64,000 nt of DNA from Oscillospiraceae bacterium (lineage in GTDB: Bacteria; Bacillota; Clostridia; Oscillospirales; Ruminococcaceae). Shown here piece by piece: positions 7,093 to 15,682 of the stretch. Below the pieces are notes generated by a model. It ran no database searches, was not told where the DNA came from, and saw nothing but the letters and a program-made list of their open reading frames with translations. The stretch is taken from contig CAAGBS010000011.1 in NCBI GenBank assembly GCA_900768125.1, positions 1 to 64,000 of the forward strand, given 5' to 3'. A program made the translations under genes and the position numbers. Within the stretch, counting starts at the first letter, position 1, and every line of letters begins with the position of its first letter.

Positions 7093-8550
7093 TCAGCCGG
7101 AAATTTCCGCGGTTTCTGCGGTTTCCTCAGTGGAAGACTCGGCTGTCCAGGGCGCGATACATGTTACGCGGACCTCGGCGACGCTGCTTCCGGTCTCGGC
7201 GGCGAGCCAGTTTTCCATGTATTTCTGCGCGGCGGCGTTCTGCGGCTCGTTGGAATCCGCGAGAAGCAGCGCGTGCTCTCCGCGGCTGTCGGACACGCTG
7301 CCGCAGCGGATATTGCTGAGTTCCGGGAATATCTTCGCAGCCTTTGCGGTGACTGCGGCGTAATCCACCGTGCTTTTCAGTTCGGAATTTTCAGTCTTCA
7401 GCCCGGAAAGTTCCTGTTCTTTCTCGGAAAGCTGCTGTTCCAGTTCGTTTATGCGGTTCTCCTGGAGGGCTATGGTTATCTTGTCGCCGCTGTCCTTGTC
7501 GGAGCCTGCGTCGATGATGTTGTTCTGGGTAACGGTCAGCGTGTAGCCGTCAAGCCCGTATTTCGGCATTTCCTGCTCCAGCATGGAGATAACGTCGTCG
7601 GATATCGGCGTGCCTACCAGCGACACGGAGATGGTGCGGGCGTTCTTGTCGGCGCTGCTCTTGACCAGCGATGTGTTCGGGAAAACGAACTCGCTGTTGA
7701 GATAAGTTGTAATATTCTTGTCCATGATGGAACTTACTACAGTGGACGCGCCGAAGAAAATGCTTGGCACAGCCGCGACTATAGTTATCACTGCGACCGC
7801 ACGGTTGATGACTTTCTGCTTCTTGCCGCTCATATTGCGGTGATAGGGCACGCGGAGCATCATTGTGACTATCATCGTTGACAGCGAGATGAACAGCGTG
7901 TTTATCAGGAACAGATAGAACGCGCCCAGGAAGAACGACGGCTGCCCGGAGGCTATTCCGTAGCCTGCGGTGCACAGCGGCGGCATGAGCGCAGTCGCGA
8001 TGGCTACGCCGGGGATAACGTTGCCCTTCTTCTCTCGGGTGTTTCCTATCGCGCCGGCGATACCGCCGAAAAGGGCAATCAGCACGTCCCAGATGGTGGG
8101 GCTGGTGCGGGCTATCATCTCGGCGGTGGGCGTGTCTATCGGGGTTATCAGGAAGTACACCGTGGAGCTTATCAGGCTTATCAACACCTGCGTCCCGAAG
8201 CGCAGGAGCGCCCGCCGCAGCAGCCGCAGGTCGCGCACCGCGAGGGAGTAGCCCATGGTCATGATACCGCTCATCAGCGGGGATATCAGCATAGCGCCGA
8301 TGATGACCGCCGTGGAGTTCATATTCAGACCTATCGAAGCTATCAGCGCCGCTAGGCACAGTATCCACATGTTCGGTCCGTGAATGACTGTGTTCTCCAG
8401 CATCATTTCATCAATTTCCTCGTAGCTCATCATTCCATCGTGCATGTTGAGCATGTCGGCTATGAACTTACGCACGCCGGTGCGCTTTTCCTTTATCTCC
8501 TTATGTATGCCGCGGTCTATTTCATCGGCTTTTTCTGTTTCCTTGCTCAT
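7093..8550 (-). CDS. DUF389 (TIGR00341-type) integral membrane protein
   Basis: This 485-residue protein has a cytoplasmic N-terminus and then a hydrophobic DUF389 core from about residue 55 to 265. The core contains MISPLMSGIMTMGYS-like and GVAIATALMPPLCTAGYG motifs typical of the family. A long polar C-terminal region follows, with a predicted coiled coil (NELEQQLSEKEQELSGLK). The molecular function of DUF389 is not established. ATG 8548-8550 is preferred because AGAAGGTG sits at correct spacing; an upstream ATG (MQEGAE) would encode that ribosome binding site. The gene is monocistronic, with a TTGACT-18-TATAAT promoter. Confidence 0.85.
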   Translation of the reverse strand: MSKETEKADEIDRGIHKEIKEKRTGVRKFIADMLNMHDGMMSYEEIDEMMLENTVIHGPNMWILCLAALIASIGLNMNSTAVIIGAMLISPLMSGIMTMGYSLAVRDLRLLRRALLRFGTQVLISLISSTVYFLITPIDTPTAEMIARTSPTIWDVLIALFGGIAGAIGNTREKKGNVIPGVAIATALMPPLCTAGYGIASGQPSFFLGAFYLFLINTLFISLSTMIVTMMLRVPYHRNMSGKKQKVINRAVAVITIVAAVPSIFFGASTVVSSIMDKNITTYLNSEFVFPNTSLVKSSADKNARTISVSLVGTPISDDVISMLEQEMPKYGLDGYTLTVTQNNIIDAGSDKDSGDKITIALQENRINELEQQLSEKEQELSGLKTENSELKSTVDYAAVTAKAAKIFPELSNIRCGSVSDSRGEHALLLADSNEPQNAAAQKYMENWLAAETGSSVAEVRVTCIAPWTAESSTEETAETAEISG

Positions 8551-8579
8551 TTCGGCACCTTCTTGCATAATTTTCCTTT

Positions 8580-8609
8580 ATTATAGCACGGCTGGTGGCA
8601 AAAAGTCAA
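8580..8609 (-). promoter_or_regulatory. Promoter of the DUF389 gene
   Basis: Minus-strand TTGACT (8609-8604), an 18-base spacer and TATAAT (8585-8580) with an extended -10 TGC. It lies back to back with the aminotransferase promoter. Confidence 0.75.
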
Positions 8610-8640
8610 CAACGTTTTGCTCTTTCCTGTTGAATACCGC

Positions 8641-8669
8641 TTTACAATACCGCGAGGTTGTGATATAAT
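8641..8669 (+). promoter_or_regulatory. Promoter of the aminotransferase (and perhaps SEL1/kinase) unit
   Basis: TTTACA (8641-8646), a 17-base spacer and TATAAT (8664-8669), about 38 bases before the ATG at 8707. Confidence 0.75.
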
Positions 8670-8706
8670 TAAGATGTATAGATTCTTCCAGAAAGGACGA
8701 AACAAA

Positions 8707-9894
8707 ATGTTAAAGCCGTTTTCCGACCGCGTGTCCGGGCTGCAGCCCTCTGCGATACGCGAGATACTTAAATTCACCTCCGACCCCGAGGTAATAAGCT
8801 TCGCGGCGGGCAACCCCGCTCCCGAGGCATTCCCGGTGGATACCATCGCGAAGCTCTCCGCTGATATCTTCCGCGAGGAGCCGATAAACGCGCTGCAGTA
8901 CTCCATCACCGAGGGCTATCCCAGGCTGCGCGAGTGGCTTAAAGCCGACCTTACCAGGAAAGGACTGTTCCGCGATGGCGACCAGATAGTCGTCACCAGC
9001 GGCGCACAGCAGGCTATCGAGACCACCGCGAAGATACTCTGCAACGAGGGCGACGTGATAATATGCGAGGATCCCGCGTTCGTAGGTTCGCTGAATGCGT
9101 TCAGAAGCTACGGCGTAACGCTTGTCGGCGTTCCGATGGACGACGATGGAATGAAGCCTGACTGCCTTGAAGAAGCCCTGAAAGCCAACCCCACCACAAA
9201 ATTCATCTACACTATCCCGAACTTCCAGAACCCCACCGGCAGGACTGCCACGCTCCAGCGCCGCCGGGAGATACTGGCGCTCGCCGAGAAGTACGGCGTG
9301 TATATTCTCGAGGACAACCCCTACGGAGCGCTTCGCTTCGAGGGCGAGGACGTGCAGCCCATCAAGGAACTTGACACAAAGGGCAATGTGCTTTACTGCG
9401 GGACGTTCTCCAAGACCCTTGCGCCGGGACTGCGCGTAGGCTATCTGCTGGGTCCGTCCGAGATAGTCGCAAAGGCGGTCGTAGGACTTCAGACCAGCAC
9501 GGTGCACACCAACATCTGGGCGCAGATGCTGACTTACCGCTTCCTGACCACCGTTGATTTTGACGAGCACCTGAAAAAGCTGCGGGCTATCTACCGCCAC
9601 AAGTGCGGTCTTATGCTGGAGGGGCTTGAAAAGGAACTTCCGGATTTCATCAGCCTGACCCACCCGCAGGGAGGTCTGTTCATCTGGGCTACCCTGCCGG
9701 ATAAATACGACATGAACGCATTCTGCAAGGGCGCTGTCGAGCGCAAGGTTGCCGTAGTCCCCGGAAATGCGTTCTGCTCAGATGAGAGCGCCGTTTCCCA
9801 TTCGTTCAGGCTGAATTTCTCCACCCCGACTGACGAGCAGATAGAAAAGGGCGTGAAGATACTCGGCGCGGCGGCTAAGGAGCTTTTGAAGTAA
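8707..9894 (+). CDS. PLP-dependent aminotransferase (2-aminoadipate/aromatic type, COG1167)
   Basis: The 395-residue enzyme is a fold-type I aminotransferase of the LysN/MocR-catalytic-domain type. Visible landmarks are GNPAPEAFP, the substrate-loop SGAQQAIE, YTIPNFQNPTG, EDNPYG, and the PLP-binding lysine in GTFSKTLAPGLRVGY. There is no N-terminal GntR DNA-binding domain, so it is an enzyme rather than a MocR regulator. The start at 8707 follows AGAAAGGACG. A longer in-frame extension to 8617 overlaps the promoter and is rejected. Its substrate is uncertain; branched-chain, aromatic or 2-aminoadipate are all seen in the family. The next gene starts 31 bases downstream, so read-through is likely. 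Confidence 0.9.
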   Translation: MLKPFSDRVSGLQPSAIREILKFTSDPEVISFAAGNPAPEAFPVDTIAKLSADIFREEPINALQYSITEGYPRLREWLKADLTRKGLFRDGDQIVVTSGAQQAIETTAKILCNEGDVIICEDPAFVGSLNAFRSYGVTLVGVPMDDDGMKPDCLEEALKANPTTKFIYTIPNFQNPTGRTATLQRRREILALAEKYGVYILEDNPYGALRFEGEDVQPIKELDTKGNVLYCGTFSKTLAPGLRVGYLLGPSEIVAKAVVGLQTSTVHTNIWAQMLTYRFLTTVDFDEHLKKLRAIYRHKCGLMLEGLEKELPDFISLTHPQGGLFIWATLPDKYDMNAFCKGAVERKVAVVPGNAFCSDESAVSHSFRLNFSTPTDEQIEKGVKILGAAAKELLK

Positions 9895-9924
9895 TTCCGG
9901 TACAATAATACGGGAGGTGAGGCT

Positions 9925-11241
9925 ATGGTATGCGGAAAATGCGGAAAAGCGTTCGATGAGACGGCGCAGAGCATAGAGGGAAGCTGTCCCTACTGCAAAA
10001 CGGTGCATACCCCCGAGGGCGACCCTATCCGCGAACTTAAAGGGATACTCCGCTACATAGCGGGGCATTTCGGGGCGAAGACGCTGCTCGACCGCCGCCG
10101 CACGGACGCGCTGATAGCCGATATCTTCCCGAAAGAGAACACTGCGCGGCGGCTGTGCTTCGTGGCGCTCTACGATGGCTGCGCGCAGAAGCTGTGGGCA
10201 GTCCGGGGGAAGCCGTTCGAGGTGCGCTCCGCTGCTGCGGCGAGGTGCGTTAAGTCATTGCGGGACGAGATAGGACTGAAAGGCCGCGCCGCCGCTTGTG
10301 CAGTTGAAGCGGTCGCGGAAGCCCTCGGCTGCGATATAGCATTCAGAATGGACGCGCCGCCGTCAGCCGCCGAGACCGAGAGCCACAAGAACATCACAGA
10401 CAGCGCGGAGCAGTACAGCCTGGGGCGGCATTTCGACCGCATAAAGGACTACAACAAGGCGCTGTACTGGTTCGTGCAGTCCGCACAGCAGGACTGCGCC
10501 GAGGCTGAGTACTACGTTGGCTTTTACCTCATGGAGGGCAGGGGCGGCACGCAGGACGTCAAGACCGCCCGGGAATGGTTCCTGAGAGCAGCGGAAAACG
10601 GCGTTCCGGCGGCGCAGTACATGACGGGTTATTTCTACGCGGAGGGCATCGCCTGCGAGCTGAACGAGGGAGCCGCGTTCGAATGGTTCCTGCGCTCGGC
10701 TAAGCAGGGGTACGAGGAAGCGATATACGTCATCGCGCTGTGCTATGAGACCGGCACCTTCGTTGACGAAAATCCCGGGACCGCCGCCCGATGGCGGAAG
10801 TTCCTCCCGAATCAGCCGGAATCAACCGAGCCGCCCCCGGACGAGGAAAAGGAGCCGCCCGAGCCGCTTCCGGACGACGGCGAGGAGAACTACCAGTCCG
10901 CACGGCGCTGCCTTGCCGAAAAGGACTTCACCGGAGCCGCGATGTTCTACCGCCACGCCGCAGAAGCGGGTCATGCAAAGGCGCAGTGCAGCTACGGAAA
11001 GTGCCTGTACCTCGGCACGGGCGTTGAAAAGAATATTTACGCGGCGTTCTCGTGGTTCTCAAAGGCTGCGGCGCAGGGGCTGGACATCGCGCAGTACAAT
11101 CTGGGAGTGATGTACCTGCGCGGCACCGGCGTTGAAAAGGACCGCGCCGAAGCGAAGAAATACTTCCGCATGGCGGCTGAAAACGGACATACCGAAGCCG
11201 CAAAGGTACTCGAAAAACTGGAAAAACAGGAACATAAATGA
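9925..11241 (+). CDS. Zinc-ribbon SEL1-repeat protein
   Basis: The 438-residue protein begins with a short zinc ribbon (CGKC at residues 3-6 and CPYC near 23-26). A region without a known fold follows (about 35-145). Two blocks of SEL1 repeats run at about 155-290 and 320-430, with motifs such as AEYYVGFYLMEGRG, AQYMTGYFYAEG, AQCSYGKCLYLGTGVEK and AQYNLGVMYLRGTGVEK. An acidic proline linker (PPPDEEKEPPEPLPDDGEE) separates the blocks. SEL1 repeats are protein-protein adaptors. No signal peptide is present, so it is cytoplasmic. GGGAGGTGAGG precedes the ATG. It is followed by a TerY-C-like zinc ribbon protein and a kinase with overlapping ends, which suggests it is a scaffold or target of that kinase. 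Confidence 0.82.
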   Translation: MVCGKCGKAFDETAQSIEGSCPYCKTVHTPEGDPIRELKGILRYIAGHFGAKTLLDRRRTDALIADIFPKENTARRLCFVALYDGCAQKLWAVRGKPFEVRSAAAARCVKSLRDEIGLKGRAAACAVEAVAEALGCDIAFRMDAPPSAAETESHKNITDSAEQYSLGRHFDRIKDYNKALYWFVQSAQQDCAEAEYYVGFYLMEGRGGTQDVKTAREWFLRAAENGVPAAQYMTGYFYAEGIACELNEGAAFEWFLRSAKQGYEEAIYVIALCYETGTFVDENPGTAARWRKFLPNQPESTEPPPDEEKEPPEPLPDDGEENYQSARRCLAEKDFTGAAMFYRHAAEAGHAKAQCSYGKCLYLGTGVEKNIYAAFSWFSKAAAQGLDIAQYNLGVMYLRGTGVEKDRAEAKKYFRMAAENGHTEAAKVLEKLEKQEHK

Positions 11242-11255
11242 CCGGAGGAAATACA

Positions 11256-11606
11256 GTGAAAGCAGCAGTTATCCTTACAAAATGCAAGAACGACCACGCA
11301 CTGTTCGGCATACGCACGGAGCAGCGCGAAGACGGCGACTGGTACGCGACATGGGCGTTCAAAGTCAACGAGCAGACCGCCGAGCGCGAAAAATTCGGCG
11401 ACACCAAGATAAGCGGAAACATCTATATCACCACGGAATACCCCTCCTGCCCCTACTGCGGGGCAAAGGGCTTCTTCCAGTGCGCGGAGTGCGGAAAGAC
11501 CACCTGCTGGAACGGCGAGACCGAGACAGTCTGCGAGTGGTGCGGGAATCAGGCTGAGACCGCCGCGGAGGAGAAGTTCGACTCCATCACCGGAGGCGGC
11601 TTCTGA
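11256..11606 (+). CDS. TerY-C-like multi-zinc-ribbon protein
   Basis: This 116-residue protein has a beta-rich N-terminus (AAVILTKCKNDHALFGIR..., WYATWAFKV) and three CxxC pairs in the C-terminal half. These are CPYC, CAEC with a following TTC, and CEWC. They resemble the TerY-C zinc ribbon found near Ter-type kinase systems. The ORF can be opened from an ATG overlapping the SEL1 stop at 11238. I prefer GTG at 11256 because GGAGG at 11244-11248 has ideal spacing to it. Its stop overlaps the kinase start (TGATG). The protein is probably an adaptor that links the kinase to its partner. No enzymatic motif is visible. Confidence 0.7.
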   Translation: MKAAVILTKCKNDHALFGIRTEQREDGDWYATWAFKVNEQTAEREKFGDTKISGNIYITTEYPSCPYCGAKGFFQCAECGKTTCWNGETETVCEWCGNQAETAAEEKFDSITGGGF

Positions 11607-12883
11607 TGATGAAGGTCGGTGACAGGGTCCCGCTGGAATTAGGCGGCGAAGCGGAAATAACCCAGCTTCTCGGGCAGGGCGGACAGGGCGCTGTATACCG
11701 CGCTTCCTACCGGGGGAGAGACTACGCGCTGAAAATGTACTTCACAAAGAAGCTGAAGAATCCCGCGATGTTCCGCGAGAATCTCCAGCGGCTGTGCGAG
11801 GACGGCAGTTCTTCCCCGGCGTTCGTTATGCCGCTGATGATGACCGCCGACACCTCCGAGGGATTCGGCTTCCTGATGGAGCTTATCCCGCCGGAGTACG
11901 CACCGTTTTCGGATATCCTGAACGCCCGCGTGAAATTCTCCGGGCTGTATTCCATCGTGAACGCCGCGATAAAGATAACCTCGGCGTTCCGCGAACTTCA
12001 TAATTCCGGCAGAAGCTATCAGGACCTCAACGACGGCGGATTCTTCATTCGTCCGACAGACGGCGACGTGCTCATCTGCGACTGCGACAACATCGCGCCC
12101 TACGGCGAGAACCTGGGCATAGCGGGAAAGCCCGGCTATATGGCACCCGAGATAGTACGCGGCGAGAAAGCGCCCGACAAGCTGACTGACCGCTATTCGC
12201 TGGCGGTGGTATTGTTCCGCCTGCTGCTTCGCGGCGACCCGCTGGAGGGCAGCAGGGTGCTGAAAAGCGTCTGCCTCACCGAGGAAGCGGAGCGCCGCCA
12301 CTACGGCTATGAGCCGATGTTCGTCTACGACCCGGCTGACGACTCCAACCGCCCGGTGCGCGGAGTCCACAACAATATAATCAAGTTCTGGCGCATTATG
12401 CCGGATTATATCCGGGAAGCGTTCACAGTCTCGTTCACGGACGGACTTTTCCAGCCGGAAAAGCGTCTGATCGAGAAGCAGTGGCTCGACCTGCTGGTGC
12501 GTATGCGCGGCGATATCTGCGCCTGCACCTGCGGCGCGCAGGGGTTCATATCCGGCTCGGAGCGAGACCCTGACGGAAAGGTGGTCTGCCCCTGCGGGAA
12601 TCACTATCAGCCGCCGCTGGCTCTCCATCTCTCGAAACAGAGGATACTGCTGTTCGACGGCGCGAAGCTGTTTGACGATGATGTGAACTGTATTGGCGAG
12701 GTAGTCCGCAACAAGGTGAACCCGGGACTTTTCGGCCTGAAAAACCTCTCCGGCGAAGCGTGGAGCTTCACCCTCCCCAACGGGCAGGAAAAAACGGCGG
12801 CTCCCGGGTCGGCGGTGCCTGTGTTCAACGGTACCGAGCTTGATATCGGCGGAGTTTCCGGTGAGATAAACGGCGAAATTTAA
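11606..12883 (+). CDS. Divergent Ser/Thr protein kinase of the TerY-P type with C-terminal zinc ribbon
   Basis: The 425-residue protein carries a eukaryotic-like kinase fold in its first 290 residues. The glycine loop is GQGGQGAVY near residue 23 and the ATP-binding Lys is in YALKMY near 44. The catalytic loop is the unusual YQDLNDGGFF in place of HRDLKPEN, the metal-binding Asp is in CDCDN instead of DFG, and GYMAPE follows. The catalytic and metal Asp are both kept, so activity is plausible. A C-terminal zinc ribbon (CTC...CPCGNHY) and a beta-rich tail (about 350-425) follow. YQDL-type loops are typical of kinases from TerY-P signalling triads. The usual PP2C phosphatase and vWA partners are absent here. 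The gene overlaps its upstream neighbour. Confidence 0.82.
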   Translation: MMKVGDRVPLELGGEAEITQLLGQGGQGAVYRASYRGRDYALKMYFTKKLKNPAMFRENLQRLCEDGSSSPAFVMPLMMTADTSEGFGFLMELIPPEYAPFSDILNARVKFSGLYSIVNAAIKITSAFRELHNSGRSYQDLNDGGFFIRPTDGDVLICDCDNIAPYGENLGIAGKPGYMAPEIVRGEKAPDKLTDRYSLAVVLFRLLLRGDPLEGSRVLKSVCLTEEAERRHYGYEPMFVYDPADDSNRPVRGVHNNIIKFWRIMPDYIREAFTVSFTDGLFQPEKRLIEKQWLDLLVRMRGDICACTCGAQGFISGSERDPDGKVVCPCGNHYQPPLALHLSKQRILLFDGAKLFDDDVNCIGEVVRNKVNPGLFGLKNLSGEAWSFTLPNGQEKTAAPGSAVPVFNGTELDIGGVSGEINGEI

Positions 12884-12918
12884 TGCGCGTTTATTCTTCA
12901 TTTTGTGCAGAATAGCCT

Positions 12919-12947
12919 TTGACAAAACGGGAGTTTTCTGCTACAAT
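12919..12947 (+). promoter_or_regulatory. Promoter of the MATE exporter leader
   Basis: TTGACA (12919-12924), a 17-base spacer and TACAAT (12942-12947). Transcription should start near 12954, upstream of the hairpin at 12971-13022. Confidence 0.82.
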
Positions 12948-12970
12948 CATAAGGTAATAAATAAAAAATC

Positions 12971-13022
12971 GTGTGGCAGTTGCGTAAATCCAGATTTGGA
13001 ACGCAGCTGCCGCACTTTTTTT
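12971..13022 (+). terminator. Leader terminator (attenuator) before the MATE gene
   Basis: GTGTGGCAGTTGCGT (12971-12985) pairs with ACGCAGCTGCCGCAC (13001-13015) through a 15-bp stem with two G-U pairs. A run of seven T (13016-13022) follows. Because it sits between the promoter at 12919 and the MATE start at 13047, it must be bypassed for the exporter to be made. It also stops transcripts from the kinase unit. Confidence 0.82.
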
Positions 13023-13046
13023 GTGAAAGGAGATAAATCACACAAT

Positions 13047-14444
13047 ATGGAAAAGGAAATGAACCAGCAGAAAAGCAAAATGGCGACAGCCCCGGTGAAC
13101 CGTCTGATGCTGAGCATGGGGATACCGATGATAGTTTCGATGATGCTGCAGGCGGTCTACAACATAGTTGACAGCGCATTCGTATCGAACATGGCGCAGG
13201 GGGGAGAGCAGGCGCTGAACGCGCTCACGCTCGCTTTCCCGGTACAGATGCTGATGGTAGCCGTATCAATAGGAACAGGCGTTGGAATGAACGCGCTGAT
13301 GTCCCGCAGCCTGGGGCAGGGCGACAGGGAGCTTGCCGGAAAAGCCGCCGGAAACGCGATGTTCCTCGCGGCGGTGATCTACGCGGTGTTCCTGCTGTTC
13401 GGGATATCCGGCACGGGCGCTTATGTCGGCTCTCAGACCAGGAACGCCGAAATAGCGCAGATGGCGGGAGATTATATCCGCATATGCTGTACGCTGTCGT
13501 TCGGCATGATATTCTTCTCGGTGTTCGAGAAAACGCTGCAGGCTTCCGGACGGTCGCTTTTCTCGACTATAGCGCAGATAGCGGGCGCAGTCACCAACAT
13601 CGTGCTCGACCCCATTATGATATATGGTCTGCTGGGAGTTCAGGAGATGGGGATAGTCGGAGCGGCGCTGGCTACGGTCATCGGGCAGGCGGTGTCCTGC
13701 GTGCTGGCTATGATATTCCACTTCCGGCTCATTAAGGAGATAGACAACGGCTGGCGTTACATAAAGCCGTCCGGCTCAGTTATCGGGAAGATATATTCCA
13801 TAGGGCTTCCTGCGATAATCGCGCAGGCGCTGATGTCGGTCATGACTTACGGTCTGAATCTGATACTCGTGCAGATGAGCGAAAACGCAGTCACCGCCTA
13901 TGGACTGTACTACAAGATACAGCAGTTCATACTGTTCGCGGCTTTCGGGCTTCGCGATGCGATAACTCCCATAGTTTCGTTCGGCTACGGCATGGGCAGC
14001 CGGGCGCGCGTAAAGCAGGGGATAAAGCACGGCATGCTGTACACGCTTATTATAATGGCGGCGGGTACGATACTGCTGGAGGTATTAGCCGAGCCGTTTG
14101 CGGCGCTTTTCGGGCTTTCAGGCGAGACGGAACAGCTCTGCGTGAGCGCTATGCGGGTCATTTCGCTCAGCTTTGTCTTTGCTGGCGCTAACGTGGCTTT
14201 TCAGGGGATATTCCAGGCGCTGGAGTCCGGCTGGCAGTCTCTGGTGGTATCAGTTTGCAGGCAGATACTTTTTGTGCTTCCGGTCGCGTGGGGATTCTCG
14301 CTTGTGGTCAAAAACTCCGGCGGCACTGATATGATGTGGCTGGTGTGGCTCACATTCCTCATCGCGGAGGGCATTTCCGCAGTCATCGCCGTTATCTTCA
14401 TGAAAGGAATATCGCGGAACAAAATAAGCACCCTCGGTAATTAA
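13047..14444 (+). CDS. MATE family multidrug/Na+ or H+ antiporter
   Basis: The 465-residue protein has twelve hydrophobic spans in two homologous halves. It has MATE landmarks such as PVNRLMLSMGIPMIVSMMLQAVYNIVDSAFV at the N-terminus and a matching start of the second half near GLPAIIAQALMSVMTYGLN. It should export cationic drugs or metabolites in exchange for Na+ or H+. The size is typical for the DinF/MepA-like branch. ATG 13047 has AAAGGAG 14 bases upstream, a long spacing; an ATG five codons later is possible. Expression is probably attenuated by the leader hairpin 12971-13022. Confidence 0.92.
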   Translation: MEKEMNQQKSKMATAPVNRLMLSMGIPMIVSMMLQAVYNIVDSAFVSNMAQGGEQALNALTLAFPVQMLMVAVSIGTGVGMNALMSRSLGQGDRELAGKAAGNAMFLAAVIYAVFLLFGISGTGAYVGSQTRNAEIAQMAGDYIRICCTLSFGMIFFSVFEKTLQASGRSLFSTIAQIAGAVTNIVLDPIMIYGLLGVQEMGIVGAALATVIGQAVSCVLAMIFHFRLIKEIDNGWRYIKPSGSVIGKIYSIGLPAIIAQALMSVMTYGLNLILVQMSENAVTAYGLYYKIQQFILFAAFGLRDAITPIVSFGYGMGSRARVKQGIKHGMLYTLIIMAAGTILLEVLAEPFAALFGLSGETEQLCVSAMRVISLSFVFAGANVAFQGIFQALESGWQSLVVSVCRQILFVLPVAWGFSLVVKNSGGTDMMWLVWLTFLIAEGISAVIAVIFMKGISRNKISTLGN

Positions 14445-14503
14445 TCCGCCTGCCGCCGCATATAATCAATCAAAAACAATTCCGGAAAAATGCAGACGCA
14501 CAG

Positions 14504-14534
14504 TTGACAGCCGGCGATTTTGTGCATATATAAT
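14504..14534 (+). promoter_or_regulatory. Possible promoter of the split SleC genes
   Basis: TTGACA (14504-14509) with either TATATA after 17 bases (14527-14532) or TATAAT after 19 bases (14529-14534). A sporulation sigma factor could be expected for this gene; I cannot recognise a clear sigma-G or sigma-K site. Confidence 0.4.
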
Positions 14535-14569
14535 TATGTATCTTCCGGTTTGAATTTGAGGAGGTCTAT

Positions 14570-15682
14570 ATGGACGACATGAAGAAGCTTGTTGAGAAAT
14601 ACAAGCGCGAACTTATGGAATACAGTCACAAGATTTCGCCTGCCCCGGTGCCTGAAAAGCTCTCGTTCCCCGAAATGCTCCCGGAAGAACAGCCCGCGCA
14701 GGTTCCGAAGCCGGAACAGGAAAACTTCCCCGAACCTATGGAACCGGAGCAGTCACAGCCCGCTGTGGACGCAGGAGCCGCCGCTCCGGTCAAGCCGCGC
14801 ATAGTCGGCTATTCGGACGACCAGCGGGCGCTAAACGACCTGGAAAAGTACTTCGCGGATATCATCAACACCGCGCCCGCGCCGGACGAGACCGCTCAGT
14901 CTGACCGCCCGGAGGGAATGCAGACCGACGACTTCAACTCTTTGCCGCCGCAGTTCGCAGGAGACACTCCGCAGACCGATTTCACGAACTCCGGTGTTCC
15001 CATTGAGAACAATATCATCACCCGGGACAACGAGCCGGAGCAGCCGTCGCAGTTTCCGAGGGAGGGCGAGAACACCACCGCCGCCCCGGGGACTATCGAG
15101 AACATCGGGACTCTGCCGGTCAGCGGGCAGTCTCCTGACGAGCAGCTCGGGCGGCGGACGTTCGTTGACCGGTCTGGTCCGGTAAATTCCCCAGACGATA
15201 TCAGACCGCTGGCACATGAAAAAACAGGCGATTTTCCCGCTTTTCCGAAGGAGCAGGAGTATGAGAAGCTCGAAGATTTCCTTAAGGTAAATACGTGTCA
15301 GGGCACTCTGAGATTCCGCACCTACACCGCCCGGAACGCACTGCCTGTCCCGAATGCGCGGGTAGTGATATTCAAGGTCATCGGCGGAAAGCCGCATATT
15401 TTCTACGAGCTTGTCACCGATCAGAGCGGTCAGACAGAGATAGTGCCGCTTCCCGCGCCGTCCAGAGAACTTTCCCAGCGCCCGGACAGCGGAGTGCAGC
15501 CCTATTCGCTCTATGACGCTGATATAACCGCTGTCGGATATGAGCCGGTGTATGTCCGGAATCTCCCGATATTCGAGGGGATCCTGTCCGTGCAGCGCGC
15601 GGCGATGATCCCCAGCGCCGACAGCACCGGAGAGAACATCTCTGAGGAGGAACCTGACCTGACGGAGGTGCCGAATGCCTGA
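14570..15682 (+). CDS. SleC N-terminal-domain protein (spore cortex-lytic protein, first part)
   Basis: The 370-residue protein has a Glu/Pro-rich, probably disordered segment over residues 20-235. A compact beta-sandwich follows at about 245-345 (GTLRFRTYTARNALPVPNARVVI, SGQTEIVPLPAPS, PYSLYDADITAVGYEPVYVRNLPIFEGI). That domain resembles the N-terminal pro-region of clostridial SleC, the germination enzyme that degrades spore cortex. There is no signal peptide. GAGGAGG precedes the ATG. The gene overlaps the next one by eight bases, and the next one encodes the remainder of SleC, so the two look like a naturally split SleC. The disordered segment is not part of standard SleC. The specific role is inferred. 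Confidence 0.65.
   Translation: MDDMKKLVEKYKRELMEYSHKISPAPVPEKLSFPEMLPEEQPAQVPKPEQENFPEPMEPEQSQPAVDAGAAAPVKPRIVGYSDDQRALNDLEKYFADIINTAPAPDETAQSDRPEGMQTDDFNSLPPQFAGDTPQTDFTNSGVPIENNIITRDNEPEQPSQFPREGENTTAAPGTIENIGTLPVSGQSPDEQLGRRTFVDRSGPVNSPDDIRPLAHEKTGDFPAFPKEQEYEKLEDFLKVNTCQGTLRFRTYTARNALPVPNARVVIFKVIGGKPHIFYELVTDQSGQTEIVPLPAPSRELSQRPDSGVQPYSLYDADITAVGYEPVYVRNLPIFEGILSVQRAAMIPSADSTGENISEEEPDLTEVPNA

Noticed and set aside
11639..12925. 428-codon open frame opposite the kinase gene
   Set aside because: Antisense to a recognisable kinase; its composition (His, Arg, Ala) is that of a shadow frame.
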